Positions 36,627 to 48,697 of a stretch of 64,000 bases of DNA are shown in pieces. Origin of the DNA: Fusarium oxysporum f. sp. lycopersici 4287 (lineage: Eukaryota; Ascomycota; Sordariomycetes; Hypocreales; Nectriaceae); contig NC_030990.1 in assembly GCF_000149955.1 (NCBI RefSeq), positions 620,001-684,000 on the forward strand. Reading direction: 5' to 3'. A program made the translations under genes and the position numbers. Position 1 is the stretch's first letter; the number at the start of each line of letters is the position of its first letter. A model generated the notes under the pieces. It saw nothing but the letters and a program-made list of their open reading frames with translations. It was not told where the DNA came from and searched no databases.

Positions 36627-39600
36627 CTATTCGATCGTTTCAAGCTTCTCCATCATTTCACGAAACCAGCGTCTGCAATCCCCCTCTGTCAGTATCCTAA
36701 GTCTATTCATCTGTTCTTCATCTTCCATCCAGAGAGAGACTTCCAGGTCATCTTCCATCCAAAGAGAGACCCCTAGGTCATCCAAGGCCCCTCGATCCGG
36801 CATCCACGAGGATGCCAATTTTTTCTCAATATCGTGCACTCTCGATGGCCAAATGAAATCCCAGAACAACATAGCACGCGAATGCCTTCTTGATCTCACT
36901 TTGAGAGTATCATCATCGCAGCACTCTCTAGTTTCGTAAGGTGACTCGTCAGCGTCACGGAGTAAAAATGCCTGATATTCCATGGCCAGTTCGTTAAGGA
37001 ACGTGTCCATCTCTAAATCTTTTGCCGAAGGATCAAAATCGCTTTCTGATGACCCATCTTCTAAGTGACCTGGTTTGTCGATACATGTGTGTTCCATATG
37101 AAGCTCCTGAAAGGTCGCTTGCCTTAAAACAGCTATATGTTGACTCAGACTCAGCATCTGTCCATATTCGCTGACAAGTAATCGAAGCGAACTGCTTCCC
37201 AAGTGATACGCGGTATCCAAGAATTTGATTCCATGAGTAAAAGGTGTACATCCTTGGGGTGAGCATTGACACACACAATCGTCGGTGTCTTCAATGGCTA
37301 TTGGAGAATTAACGAGATACTGTACCATCTCGTCATATCCAATATTATGATCACGGTAACGACTGAGAATGACTTCCGCCAGAACAAAGATAGGTGACTC
37401 AGCTTTCCGGTGCTCACAAACTAAACTCCAGAGGTTAGGGCAGTGTTCATACAGCCACATTGCATAAGTTGGTGTAACTGTTCCCAGAAAGTTTCGAAAG
37501 CTCTTGCCGAAACCGGGGCCAGTCTCACGTGTCAACGCCCAATCTGCCCAATGATCATCGATATCGGAAAACCCTAGATCCCAGAAGATAAATGCATCTT
37601 CAGGGTCGGTAATGTCCAGGTATATGGACCTCGAATGATATTTTCCACTCGGTATCTTTTTCAGGTCGGCAGATAATGCTGTCGACAGACGACCAAAACC
37701 TAACAAACCTCTCTCGCGGAGTATTCGATCCAACTCGATAGCATGCACACTTGTCTCGGATACCAAAGAGTAATACACACCGTGTACTGATCTCGGTAGC
37801 TTCTTTTGAGCTACCTGTCCCAGTTCCCGCCGATACAATTGCAACTGCTTAGCAAGCAGAACCTTGCAGTGATTTGAAGCGTAGATAAACAGACTGGTGA
37901 AACAATCCTGGCCACGCATCATGGGCTCCAAGAAATCGCGATAGGGTATAATTGGGCATCCAGCTGCTAGAAGAAGTTCGACTGCCGTGGTGCAAGGGCA
38001 AAAAGCCCCATCTTTGTTTTCCTGGTTATGGCAAATGTCTGCACTGACCTGGATTGCTCTGCCGAGAAGGGTCATCTGCCCAGCGAATACTATGCTTGAT
38101 CGGACTAATTGCTCTGGGTTGGCTTTTTTTACCAAAGGTTCTAGAATCTCTGGATTCTCTATTGCGAAGTGAAAGGGAGTCTCGCCATAGAAACTAATTT
38201 CATCCAGACATTCTGGGTAGTTGTTAATCAGTTGCTTCGCCTCATCTATATCATTACGCAGAATAGCCAGCGTTAGTGGTCCGAATAAACCTATCAGAGA
38301 TTTGATTTAGTATTTCACCCATGCTTTACCAATGCGTTCAGTGTCCTACCTTCAACAAACCTCTGGTTCAAAGTCTCATACTTGATAAAGTCATGCCGGG
38401 TGAAATCAATGAACCTTGGCACACTCGATGCTACTGGAGCTACCTCAATACCCTCGACATATAACTGACTGATGATGGTCACCGGAAGTACCAACTCATG
38501 AGCGGCTATATGCCACGCAGCAACGGTCATCTGGTTCATGGCCTCAACTTCCTTCTCTCGGCGGAGCTTCTCAGGGTCGTCAATGATGTTATCATCGCCA
38601 CGAGCAACAAATCGAACAATTGCTTGAGACCGGTATGTGTAGATTGCTGCTGTTTGAAATTAAAGCCTCTTATGCCACAACAGTTCATCTGTAGTTGTTA
38701 AAAATTAAATCAACTTTTTTCGCGGAAGGCGGACTGACAACAAGAGTCAAGCGGTGGAGCAAAGAGCAACCCCGTGGGCCGAGATCAGTAGGTATCGCCG
38801 TTCCTGTATTGAATATAGCTTGTAGTTTGACTATGATCGAATTGAAGAAGAATTCTGGGCAGTTTCTCATAGCCCACTGGGTTGAGGAGCTGCTACGCAT
38901 CAGTATATCAAAAACCCTAAATGCCGGGGATCTATTTTCGTCAACCTCAGCAAAGTAAGTGAAAGACGGGCTGATGCTAAAGCCGCCTGCTCCTCCAGTC
39001 GTACGCAGAGTCAATTCAACAGCTTTGTTTATTAGTCGAACAATGCTAGAAATCCTGAGTGTACGACTTCGTGAGTACTTGGGGTCGACAAAACCGAATT
39101 CACAGTCCTTGTAGTGAGTAATATCGGTGGTCGTCTCATCAACCAAGTAGAGTGGCCCAAAACGAAGTGCCTTCCTAGTGCGGAGCCTCCTTGCGCGACA
39201 AGGGCAGGCCAGAACTGAAGAAGCAATTGTAGAGAGCGCACTTGGCTTTGCAGCAAGCTTGTAAACAGCAGGGACAGGATTTCGATGATCTATATGCAGC
39301 TGTGACAGTATTTCATTTGTTTGAGCATTACGTTGGCGTGCTGCAGACTCGGCTTGTTGGAACGAGTGTCTGATCTCGTCCATTTGAGATTTGAACTGGG
39401 CTTGGATCATCAAGCTGATCTGTGGAGCAATGCCGTCGACGGAAGCTTGAAGGGATGGAAGTTTCGTCTCGATACTTGAAAGGGGGTCATGAAGACCAGA
39501 TACATCAGAAGTAAGGGCTGAGACGTCATCTGATGTCTGTTTAAATCTTGTATTGTTCAAGGTCAGAGCATTTGATGTCGCAGCTTATATCTCTCTGGGC

Positions 39601-40072
39601 AAGAATTAGTCAAAGTATTGAAGACTTTGGTAGTCACGTACAGCTGCAAGCTCTGGACAGCCAAGTTGAGTGGTGTGCAAAGACTTTCCAATGTATTTTC
39701 CAACTGCGTGAGCTGATCTTGCCGCAGCGGGTAGGCGAGTTTGCGATAACTACCCTTGACTCTGTCTTTCACCGAAGGGTCAGGCATTTTCGACGCGGAA
39801 AGCTTATCTCCAAACTCCTTGAGGTTGCTCAAGGCGTTCTCGCAATAGGTCAAGCATTGTAGAGCTTGAGCCACAGCCTGCGAGGTCGAAGAATTCAGCT
39901 GGCCGCTCTTTAGAAAACCTTCAAGTAAGCGGAAACTGCCTTCGAGAGACTCCGTGAGGCGTTTGAGTCGAGCGATAGCATCATCGTGATCTTTGAGCCC
40001 GCCTAGGTAACTCACAAGCCCAGAACATGTCTTGAGGCCGAGCGGAATGATTGCGAGCGCTAGCTCTGCCAT
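36627..40072 (-). CDS. STAND-type N-terminal domain protein with ankyrin-like repeats
   Basis: Probable single gene of about 1,080 residues. Exon 1 (40072-39638) starts MAELALAIIPLGLKTCSGLV and matches the fungal N-terminal domain found on STAND/NLR-like proteins (PigL_N type). A coiled-coil linker with heptad Ser/Leu pattern follows (exon 2 from 39536). The rest includes degenerate ankyrin repeats, for example LTLAILRNDIDEAKQLINN with GETPFHFAIENPEI, and TAVELLLAAGCPI. Exons 38649-38350 and 38290-36627 join as VEGLFGPL in frame; the junction near 38650-38700 is not resolved. No NACHT or NB-ARC domain is visible. Near the C-terminus a nine-residue unit (LGVSLWMED, LEVSLWMED) is duplicated. 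Could be a cytosolic recognition or incompatibility-type protein, or a shortened NLR; function unknown. Confidence 0.6.
36705..36785. repeat. Tandem 27-30-bp coding repeat
   Basis: The unit CATCTTCCATCCAGAGAGAG recurs as CATCTTCCATCCAAAGAGAG about 33 bases apart; on the minus strand it encodes the duplicated VSLWMED segment of the ankyrin gene. Confidence 0.6.
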
Positions 40073-40645
40073 GGTCTCGACACTTATGCTGAGGTGAGAG
40101 TTGAGCGAGGAGGAGGGTTTTGTGATAACAGACAAGCAAAGGTGTAAGGGGGGCGCAGACGTCAATCAGGCTACCAGTAATATCTCACCACGTTCAAGCG
40201 GCACCTTCTGCAGAACATTCACAATTACAAACGCCGTAAGAGCCAATCAAATCATGGTTTTATTGGCTCTTGGTCCCTGCGGCTGGAATAATATGGAACA
40301 GTGTTGGGCAGCTCAACACCATACCGCGATAGTAATGTATTTAGACGGTAGATGTGCCTTCAAATGACTGCTGTTGATATCTTTACGTCGCAAAAATGTC
40401 TACCCAGCTTCTTAGAAGCGTTTGTAATGATTTTGGTTGTCCCGGCTGACGCAATGAGTTTCTTGCTACACGGCGCAACCAACATGTTGTTGGCCCATGA
40501 TCAGCCAGTGGCTCCACGCCAAAGCACAGGTCATGTTTCAAGTCAAATAGTGCTCGAATCACTTATTTCAGGCCACCGAGCACTAGAACCAAACACTCCA
40601 GTGCCCTCGTTCTTCTCAATTCCATCGCCAACCTGAATCAACACA
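40073..40645. other. Divergent promoter region
   Basis: Between the ankyrin gene (minus) and the DUF7730-type gene (plus). No gene seen. Confidence 0.5.
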
Positions 40646-42005
40646 ATGCAATTTTCCGATGGTTCTCCATATCCTCCAAGCGAATCTGATATTTCAGAGA
40701 TCCCACGCGATCTTGAGAAAGAAGATACCATCGAAAAACTTTCACTTCTTCCCAATCCTCCCTCTCGCCCTCGATGTCTGACTCCACCTGGCTTTCGAGA
40801 TGTCGCTACAGAACATCCCGGACTACCGAACCCTACTTTTCAGCATTGCGCATACAATAAGCTGCCACCCGATATCAGACGGTTCATTTTGATCCTGGCT
40901 TTTGGCAATTGTCGCCTCCATATGGACTTCTCTTACGATTATCCGGACATGTCTTCGGATTTCATTCAACCATTAGATGAGAACCATTGTGGCATCGTCA
41001 TCGAGAATATGTATGGCGACAGACAACGAGTCGTCGATGATACCAAGCCAAGGTCGTGGCTTTGGTGGGGATCTGTTTGCCATCGACTCCCGCCAGATCT
41101 TGATGTATCGCGAACAGGCCCGATGACCCATGGAGGACCCGATGGTCCTTAGGCTGATACCTATCGCGTCGGTGAAGCTCGTCACTGCGACTCGTGGCCT
41201 GGTTCAGTCCCCTCAAAGTGCCATATCGGTACGATGGGATGGCTCTTGTCTTGTCGACAGAAGTAAGGCCACCAGCCTTTCCTTCAATGAAAGTAATTAA
41301 CAACTCCTGTAGTTATGCCGAAGCTATCGACATCCTTTACTCGACAAACATCATCATTATGGCCAACGAAGCAATGATGACGCATCTTACTCAACTCCTA
41401 TTACCGCAGCGCCTCGCATTCATTACCTCGCTTGAGATCAGCTGGAACTTGAAGTCTCGATACGAAAGCGGGCTTTGGAGTATCACGGACGATGAATATT
41501 TCATTGACGAGGAAGATTTGAAGCGCATATCTCAAATAATATCCACCCAGTTCCCGCAGCTACGCCGTCTTTATTTATCTTTGGAGCTCTCAAGGCAGCT
41601 TGGGCCATGCTGGGGCCCTGATGCTTGGCCAGCTATTAGCCGTCATCTGGACAACCTTGCACGAATCATCCCGTCCCTGACAGAACACGCCATTTCGCTG
41701 CCTGGTACTCCATTCGATTCTATCTTGTATGACGCAAAAAAACTGACTTCGGATCGTATTCAGAAATATGTCATTCGTATAATCAGATCTGGCGATCTAC
41801 TGACGGGCATATAGATGCCATTCGTCTTCCATATGTCGATAGTTATCCTAGAGCACCGTGTCACATCGATACCTCGACCTCCAAGGGCAAAGGCTACTGG
41901 ATACTCAATGGAAGTAACTGGCCAGAAAAAGAGAAAGTTGTCATGGGCCCTCCACCGATGGGAGAAATTATGGGCCTTGGTCCTCATGATTTCGATGACT
42001 TTTAG
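40646..42005 (+). pseudogene. DUF7730-type protein gene with premature stop
   Basis: Exons 40646-41262, 41313-41776 and 41815-42005 close in frame over 424 codons, but codon 169 (41150-41152) is TAG. Downstream of the stop the same frame continues with clearly coding sequence: HCDSWPGS, KCHIGTMGWLLSCRQ, then across the intron NYAEAIDILYSTN, the hallmark of the fungal DUF7730/F-box-like family (Leu-Pro-x-Asp/Glu-Ile-Arg near the N-terminus, here KLPPDIRRFILILAFG; GWLLSCRQ-YAEAIDVLYSTN in the middle). The C-terminus YWILNGSN also fits. No intron can remove the stop. Relatives usually have an aromatic residue at this place, so TGG to TAG is likely. Either a pseudogene, a recent allele, or a short 168-residue product. 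Confidence 0.72.
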
Positions 42006-42414
42006 TTTGTTCACCCTTTAGAAGATATTTAATGGTCCAGATTGCATTCTGAAATGTATTTTAGCAACGGTAGAGCGACTTCTAACGGGAAATTCGTTAC
42101 AATTATGCGCCATGAATACCTTGCCCTCTATCACTCATATTAGTTAGTACCAAAAGTTCAAGTTGGCATCAGGGGTAAAGCACCCAAACTTATATCTCCT
42201 TCATGAATTTAAAAAGATCTCCCCAATACCATCATCTAATGCTACGTCTCTCTTGTATACCAAAACATATTTGTTGCTTTCCCCGATGTCAAGCATCCAT
42301 CGTTCGCCATGTCTATCTGACACAAAAGAAGATATGGATAAGAGCGCTTTCATGCTGTACACGACGTGATACATACATGTTTTGTTCTACCATCACCTAG
42401 GGCCTTCGGCTTGA
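42006..42414. other. Gap with possible minus-strand remnant
   Basis: No clear gene. On the minus strand a frame from about 42370 down to 42190 reads as plausible protein (SMKALLSISSFVSDRHGERW, then YVLVYKRDV) before a stop, but it joins no neighbour cleanly and has no recognised domain. Confidence 0.3.
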
Positions 42415-42998
42415 TCAGGGGGGGCTTTCAAGAGCCTTTTCTGTCGCTCTTCCATCATTCGACCAATTCCAAGCATCTAGATATCTATTCGGGGGCATCA
42501 TTAGCTATTGATATTAAGGCGCCCTACCATCAAGGGCGGAACTTACACCATCAATGCGAAATATGCCAACGAATCGGCATTTGCAACCGGCTTAATGCCT
42601 TTGTCGCCGTGAAGTAACTTTGCCAGGTTCCAAACATGCATTTGCCCATCTGTATATTGTCATCTGTCAGTATAGCTCAAACTTTACAATAATGATCCTT
42701 GAGTCGCACTCACATGCCACTGCAATCCTGAGTTTTTCTTCCCTCATTTCCTCACTTGTTAAAAGGTCTTTGGAGGGCTTCAGTTCGACTTGATTGGACT
42801 CGGTACGTTTGTATAGATATCTACCATATTTATCCACTGCATGCACGTCGCCAATGTCTGTGTTTGTTAGTATTAGCTTGGTTCCTCTCTTTTTTTTTTT
42901 TGACAGAGTAAAATGACTGTGTTTTTGGCATGCTTACTGTATGTAAGGGGGAACATTGTGCCGTCTGGGTGTACTTCCGGGAGGTTGGAAGTGGAAAC
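42415..42998 (-). pseudogene. N-terminally truncated metallopeptidase-like remnant
   Basis: Four exon-like blocks on the minus strand, 42998-42938, 42857-42714, 42649-42547 and 42484-42415, are separated by introns with good signals (GTAAGC...CTAATACTAACAAACACAG; GTGAGT...ACAG; GTAAGT...AATAG) and keep phase to a stop at 42415-42417. The end reads NADSLAYFALMVYLDAWNWS, like the C-terminus of fungal M35-type/Lys-specific metalloendopeptidases (NADxYAxFALxxY). The HExxH zinc site that should lie upstream is missing, because the sequence beyond 43000 belongs to the opposite-strand gene. The gene thus appears cut off at its 5' end. Family assignment rests on the C-terminal motif only. Confidence 0.5.
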
Positions 42999-43012
42999 CT
43001 ATTGGCGATAAA

Positions 43013-44618
43013 ATGCCAGCGACTCTCCCAAGTCCCCCTAAGTCAAATCCCAGCCCCGTGCCAGACCCAGGAGATGAGGACTCTAATGATGACGATGCGT
43101 CTACAAAGGAAGCCAAGTCAACTGTAACAACTACAGGCCCAGTGTCAACGGAACAGTCAACCACTATTACCAGCGCCAAATCAACATCGGAGATAACGAC
43201 TTCGGAAACAACTGCAGAGTGCACTGTCACTGAAATTCCCCAATGTACAAAGACCATCTCGTATATCACCATGTCCCAATCAGTCACGATGTAAGTTTGA
43301 CTTTGGAACGGTTACCACACTAGGTAGACGCTAATATAAGCCCAGTACAGAGATAGGAGAGTGCCCATCGACTCCAAGCTGCGCGACCGGTGAGCAAAGC
43401 ACAGTAACCACGATATTGGAACCTGAATCCCATTGGGTGGGATATGTTGCAGATCCCCAACAAGGCCCCTCTGAAGCCGAACTGGACGATCCTGTCGATG
43501 AAGAGACGGAGGAGTATCTTGAGGACTTTTTCAAGGAACACGATCTTCTCGTGGACTATGAAGCCGAAGATGCTTCGCCCGAGTGCAGCACTGCCTCCTC
43601 AGTTCTTGACCTTACATGTTTCTCTGGGACCTGGCCATCGTTTTGCACTCACATCGTCACTAGTGATAACGAAACGCTGGTTGAGAATATTACGGCGAAG
43701 GCACTGGAGTCTAGCGACAAAACAAAGCGACATGGGCATGCAAGATTTCTGGGAATGAACTCGAAGGTGATGAGACGTGGAAGCAAATGTGACGGTTACT
43801 CGATAGAATTCAGTTGGGAACCCGGTTCCATCGACGGATGCGTACAATATTGTCTTGGAGCCATGTCGAAGCTGGCTCTATCATGTGGCTTGACCGGTTC
43901 TCGCTCAGACGGCATCAGTGACAGTGGAAGTCTTGTCGTTGGCTGTGACATATATAGCTACAGAGTCGTCGAGGACTACCAGCATACGATTACTGAAACT
44001 ACAAGTGATGTAGCAACAGCTACCGCGACAACAGAGTCAACTTCTTCAGAGGCAACAGCAATCTTTTCTTCTGGCAGCAAAACGTTCACCACCGACGAGG
44101 CTACTACCACCAAAGCGGCGACTACTTCGGAAGAAGCAACCTCAAGCACAGAAGATGCCGATGCGACCCCCACAATTGATCCCAACTACCAGCCCCTGGT
44201 ACAGCAAGACCCTGAATGTCTCGAACCGGCAGATGGAGATCACGGCGCCATTGATCCAGGTACTCAAGATGACTATGCTGAGGACTTTAGCAGCCAGGAA
44301 CCAGATGGAGGATGGGAGGCTGGAGCAGATATCCAGCATTCTTATAAGGAAACATCCCATGGTGTTGTCTACGAGTACAAGGTCAACTGGGCCCAAGACT
44401 GTATTACTGATGGAGATACCCAAGATATCAGATGGCCTTTGGGTCAAGCTGGTGATATTACTGCATACTCGCTCATGAGGGATGCTTTTGAGAAATGTAA
44501 GCTTACTAACCCGAACAAGAAGTGCCACACTAACAGTGAGCCAGGCAACAACGGCGGCATTGGTGGATCGATTCAAGCAGGGTGTTTGGTCTACACTTTT
44601 AATGGTTATGATGAGTAG
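43013..44618 (+). CDS. Ser/Thr-rich, Cys-containing secreted-type protein, probably N-terminally truncated
   Basis: Exons 43013-43290 and 43346-44618 join in phase as VTITEIGECPST and give 516 residues from the first ATG. The same frame is open back to about 42950 and reads VLPGGWKWKPIGDK, which looks like a continuing protein and not a leader. No signal peptide precedes it. Contents: Pro-rich hinge, Thr/Ser-rich linker with CTKTISY and IGECPSTPSC motifs, a Cys module (SKCDGYSIEFSWEPGSID ... VVGCDIYSYR), a second Thr/Ser-rich linker, and a similar Cys module at the end (EYKVNWAQDC ... IQAGCLVYTF). Such tails occur on secreted fungal hydrolases. The missing catalytic N-terminus and the head-to-head remnant suggest a rearrangement at about 43.0 kb. 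Confidence 0.6.
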
Positions 44619-44893
44619 ATAGCCAGAATTAGGAGAAGTGAGTTTAAGTTTTAGCCAGCGTTTGGAGGAGCCGATGGTTTCTGTAAGCAAAAGGGCTGGG
44701 AACGAGATTACCTGTATGTTGTCATTTTGTGGTGAGATTTCGGAACGGACGAGGCAGCAAAATAAAACAGGCATCAACAAATGGCGACAATCTTCTAGGC
44801 AGCAAGACTGAGACCATGTACAAAGGAAGCCGAAATCACTCTGACTGCCATAGACCACTAAACTTCCCTAAAGTCGGCCTTGCTCTCTACATT
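44619..44893. other. Short intergenic region
   Basis: 3' flank of the Ser/Thr-rich gene and promoter of the ABM-fold gene; no gene seen. Confidence 0.4.
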
Positions 44894-45614
44894 ATGACTG
44901 TAACCGAAGTCGGCTGCATGGGCGTCAAGCCCAACATGAACATCATGGACCATACCACTCCAGAGGGCAAAATCCTGACTGACGCTTGGAATACCGTCAT
45001 CAGCAAGCCTGGTGGCCCTCAAAGAGTTTACTGGGGCCTGGAATCGGTTGAACCATCAATGGTCTGGTGCTTTTTCGACTTTGATTCGATCGAGCAACAT
45101 CGGCGATTTGCTGAGGAGTAAGTTCTATACTAGGACTCAACGTGAAGTGACTAATTGGTATAGATACGGCGCAGATGCAGTTAAGGATATTCCCAAGATC
45201 TGCACGTATGGAGAGTTCTCGAAGCATATCAAGATGGTTCCGTCTTCCGACGTTCTTGAGTCACCTCTCACAGAGATCATACTAGCATATTTCCCCCAAG
45301 ATATCTCAGAGGAAAAGAAAGAAGCTCTCTCGTCCAAGATTCAGGAGATTCTCAGACAAGCTTTTCCTGGTGAGGCTAGAGTCGCTCACGCCTGGGGCGT
45401 GGAGAACGACTTTCCAGCAAGAGGTGAAGATGGACAGCCGAGATCAGTTCTCATGGGTTTCGTTGGATTGTCTCATTCCGAAGCTTGGGGAACTTATCGT
45501 CAGACCGATGCTTGGAAAGAGGCACTCTCGAGTATTGAACGGTTGGAGGGTTGTACGAGTATTTATAGCTTTGCGATAAGGTCCCAGCATCTGGAGAGGT
45601 TGGAGGGATTTTGA
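44894..45614 (+). CDS. ABM-fold (dimeric alpha-beta barrel) protein
   Basis: Start chosen at ATG 44894, where the protein begins MTVTEVGCMGVKPNM; upstream frame has no ATG. Exons 44894-45117 and 45164-45614 join as EEYGADAV and give 224 residues. The pattern of two similar halves, each with a ferredoxin-like strand, a DxWxxxI/DAWKEAL helix (DAWNTVISKPGGPQRVYWG; TDAWKEALSSIERLEG) and a central segment such as FDFDSIEQHRRF, matches tandem antibiotic-biosynthesis-monooxygenase-type domains of fungi. No catalytic residues are established for these, so function is unknown. Probably cytosolic, no signal peptide. Confidence 0.72.
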
Positions 45615-46322
45615 TAGTTAATTGGTCAGAATATGCAGTCGTCATTACAACTCTTGACTTTTCTTCGATTACGAACTGATCGTTCCCAAATTCCAATACG
45701 AGAAATTAACAATTTCTGTAAAGCCACGTTTCGGACTTTCGGTCATTTCTTCTTATCATTTGATAATCAACCCTCTAACTCTTCTCTTCCAACCATTCCA
45801 ACATGTGGAGCCGTAAGACTCACAACTCCATCTCTTCCAACCGAGATTTTCTTTCATTCTGCGAAGATCTCCACTTCTGCCCGTCTTATCTCCACGACAC
45901 TACTCTCAACAAGGCAATCCACGCCTCTAGGTTTAAGCTTATTCGCTGGATCGTGGTGAACTACCTCTTTGAGATTAGCAGAGTCCGAAAGTCCGAAGAT
46001 CCATGTGGCTTCTGGTAATTCCTATTCTGGATCATCGAGGGGTTGGATTTGGATTTTTAAGCATTTTTTATGATCCAAGATAGATCTCGCTTGTCGGGGG
46101 TATAGATTTAAAGGTATAGATTTGAGTGTTTAAATCTATCCCTTGGGTTAGATTCGATAGGTTTCGTGTAAATTCATCATATGCTCTTGAGATATCGCCT
46201 TCTAACAATAGCGGACCCGAAATCCACAATACACACCCAAAACGGTATAACTTGACGAAACACTTCCCAAATATTTCATCACCGCCATCAGAACCTACCC
46301 CAATCTTCATCGTTATCAAGTT
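45615..46322. other. Intergenic region with one small ORF
   Basis: Contains an ATG-started 71-codon frame at 45803-46018 with no recognised domain; not called as a gene. The rest holds the promoter of the MFS gene. Confidence 0.4.
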
Positions 46323-47972
46323 ATGACTGAGAAAGTCAACACTCCAACTGGTGTTCTCGACCAAGAACGCAATGCCTCTCGCGAACCTTCACTCTTTGAC
46401 CAAAAAGAACTCGATCGTCTAGGTCGAGAGCGTCCAGCATGTTTCTCAAACCTCTTATCGGAGCTAGGCTTTATCTTTGCGGTCGTGGGTTCGATGATGG
46501 TTAGCGAGTATTTTGTTTCTGGTTTTAACATTATCCTACCTTCGTTGGCTGTTACACTCGAGATTCCGGATGAGGTTAGGACTTGGCCTGCTGCTGTCAT
46601 TAATCTTACTACGGCTGTTTTACTTCTTCCGTTCGCGAGACTTTCTGAGATTCATGGTGGAAGGTTTATCTTCCTCGGCGGACATGTTTGGTTGATTATT
46701 TGGTCGATTATCGGAGGTTTCAGTCAGAACCCTACCATGCTTATTGCTTGTCGAGCTATGCAGGGCCTAGGGCCTTCAGCTTTCTTGCCGTCAAGTGTAG
46801 CGATCATGTCACGCATTTATCGCCCAGGTCCAAGGAAGAATCTCGTTTTCAGCATGCTTGGCGCCTTTTCTTGCATCGGCTTCTACTCTGGAATCTTCTT
46901 CGGTGCATTGTCGGCCCAGGTCCTTGGTTGGAAGTGGTATTTCTTTATTGGTGCTTTCTTTTGCGCAAGTATCTTCATCACTGGTCTTTTGACTATTCCA
47001 AAGAGCCATGGAGATCCACTTCCTGATTTGAAGATGGACTGGTTGGGCACTGCTACGGTTGTACCGGGTCTTGCATTGGTGGTGTATGCATTGACTGATG
47101 GCGGAAATGCGCCCCAGGGCTGGAGAACTCCTTATGTCTATGTTACCTTGATCTTGGGTATCATCTGTCTCGCACTGTTTGTGTACATCGAGGGATGGCG
47201 AGCCAGCCAACCTCTTATGCCTGCAGAAGTTTTCAAGACGAAGTACATGAGTCGATTGGTCTTTGCGCTATTCATGTCCTACGGATCTTTTGGTCTGTTT
47301 CTTTTCTACGCTAGCTTCTAGTAAGTACCGGCTCATCAGCCATCTCTCATTCTCAACTAACATATCATCAGCATTGAATCGGTTTTACACATTGGACCCT
47401 TGCTCACAGCAGCTTGGTTCATCCCTCTCGCGGCTGGCGGTTTCATTTTGGCTATCGTTGGCGGCTTCGTTCTTCATATCCTTAGCGGTCGATTACTCCT
47501 AATCATCTCCGGCCTTGGTTTCCTCGGCTCAACGGTCTTATTTGCACTTATTCCCGACAGTGGACGATCCAACTCATTCCTCTACTGGGCATTTGTCTTC
47601 CCCGCCATGATTCTCGCCACAGTTGGGGTAGACATTGCCTTTAACGTTACCAACGTCTTCATCACAACATCTCTCCCTAATCATCTTCAAGCAGTTGCCG
47701 GTGCTTTGATCACCAGCTTGCTCTACCTCGGTATGGCATTTTGGCTAGGTGTTGGAGAGATGGCAGTATCTGCGCAAAAGGATATCAAAGGTGCTGAGAA
47801 TGTTGATGCACGAAGCCAGTATCAAATTGGTTTCTGGACTGGTGCTGGACTGGCTGTGGCATCTTTGTTGATCTTTATCACGGTCAGGATGGAATCGGCT
47901 AAAGCTGATTTGACAGCGGATGAGAAGGCTCAGAGAGAACGAGAGAGAGCTGTAGAGCAGAGCACAGAGTAA
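46323..47972 (+). CDS. MFS efflux transporter, DHA2-like
   Basis: Exons 46323-47320 and 47372-47972 join as YASFYIESV and give 532 residues. The N-terminus is hydrophilic; about 14 hydrophobic segments follow, beginning FIFAVVGSMMVSEYF. Motif-like sequences: RAMQGLGPSAFLPSSVAIMSR at helix 4-5 (DHA2/antiporter motif C region nearby: GAFSCIGFYSGIFFG), LPDLKMDWLGTATVVPGLAL at the middle helices, and a short charged cytoplasmic tail. Related fungal proteins are drug or siderophore/toxin efflux pumps of unknown substrate. Not adjacent to a biosynthetic cluster here. Confidence 0.88.
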
Positions 47973-48687
47973 TGAGCTTGTGGTTCGGCTTCTGAATATT
48001 TATGCCTGAATTTAGAGTTCCAAAAGTTGGTTTACGGACATTTAACGGAAATAGAATACACTAGAGTAATAGCTACAGAGATTGTCGAATTTTGATTATA
48101 TTCACTTGATGGGACAGCGAAAGTCAAGGAGTTGCATGTCTTCTGAGTACAGGGTAGAGCTTAGAATTTGGCAAGATTGCTCTATAGGAGTTCTTCTGAT
48201 TACAGAAGCTTGAGCAGAGTCTTGCAGTCTCCGTTTTGATAACACCATGATATTGAAAGAAGGTGTCCTGCAGCTCTGAATTCACTAACATGGATCCATC
48301 TAAGCGTTTGTCGATGGCTTATGTTGCGCCGCACCTGGGCATGGTTTAATTAACTCTATCTTCAGTCGAACTCTAGACCAGTCTTCTGCAGTCTCGCATG
48401 ATGTCCGTCCGTAGATAAGTCGGTCCTACCAGTACCAGGGTTACATCTAAAGTTCTTTATCCTTAAGTTTAATTACAACTCTGAAACCCACGACAGGGTC
48501 ACGCCCAGCCGCACGAGCATCCAGACCGCTTAACCCAAAATCATGGTGCCTTCAACAAAAACGCTAATCCTTGAATTTTAGAAGAAAGAAACTGTCATCC
48601 CCTTCTCAAACAGTCGATCCGGTACGCTTTGCCCCCTCGAATTTTAACGTTGGGGTTTGCGGGGGAATTACCTTTGCAGCGTTCAAT

Positions 48688-48697
48688 GGGGGCGGGG
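48688..48697 (+). promoter_or_regulatory. Candidate CreA (carbon repression) site
   Basis: GGGGGCGGGG contains GCGGGG, which fits the fungal CreA SYGGRG consensus, 364 bases upstream of the pectinase start codon. Pectinase genes are classically CreA-repressed; binding here is inferred. Confidence 0.4.

Noticed and set aside
41815..42021. Separate small gene starting at ATG 41815
   Set aside because: The alternative frame here ends with YWILNGSN, the DUF7730-type C-terminus, reached in phase through a 38-nt intron, so it is the last exon of the upstream gene.
42934..43287. 117-codon minus-strand frame rich in Val/Ser/Asp
   Set aside because: It is the antisense of a Thr/Ser-rich coding region, which produces long open frames by composition.
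45803..46018. 71-codon ATG frame
   Set aside because: Too short and without recognisable features; could be real but cannot be supported.
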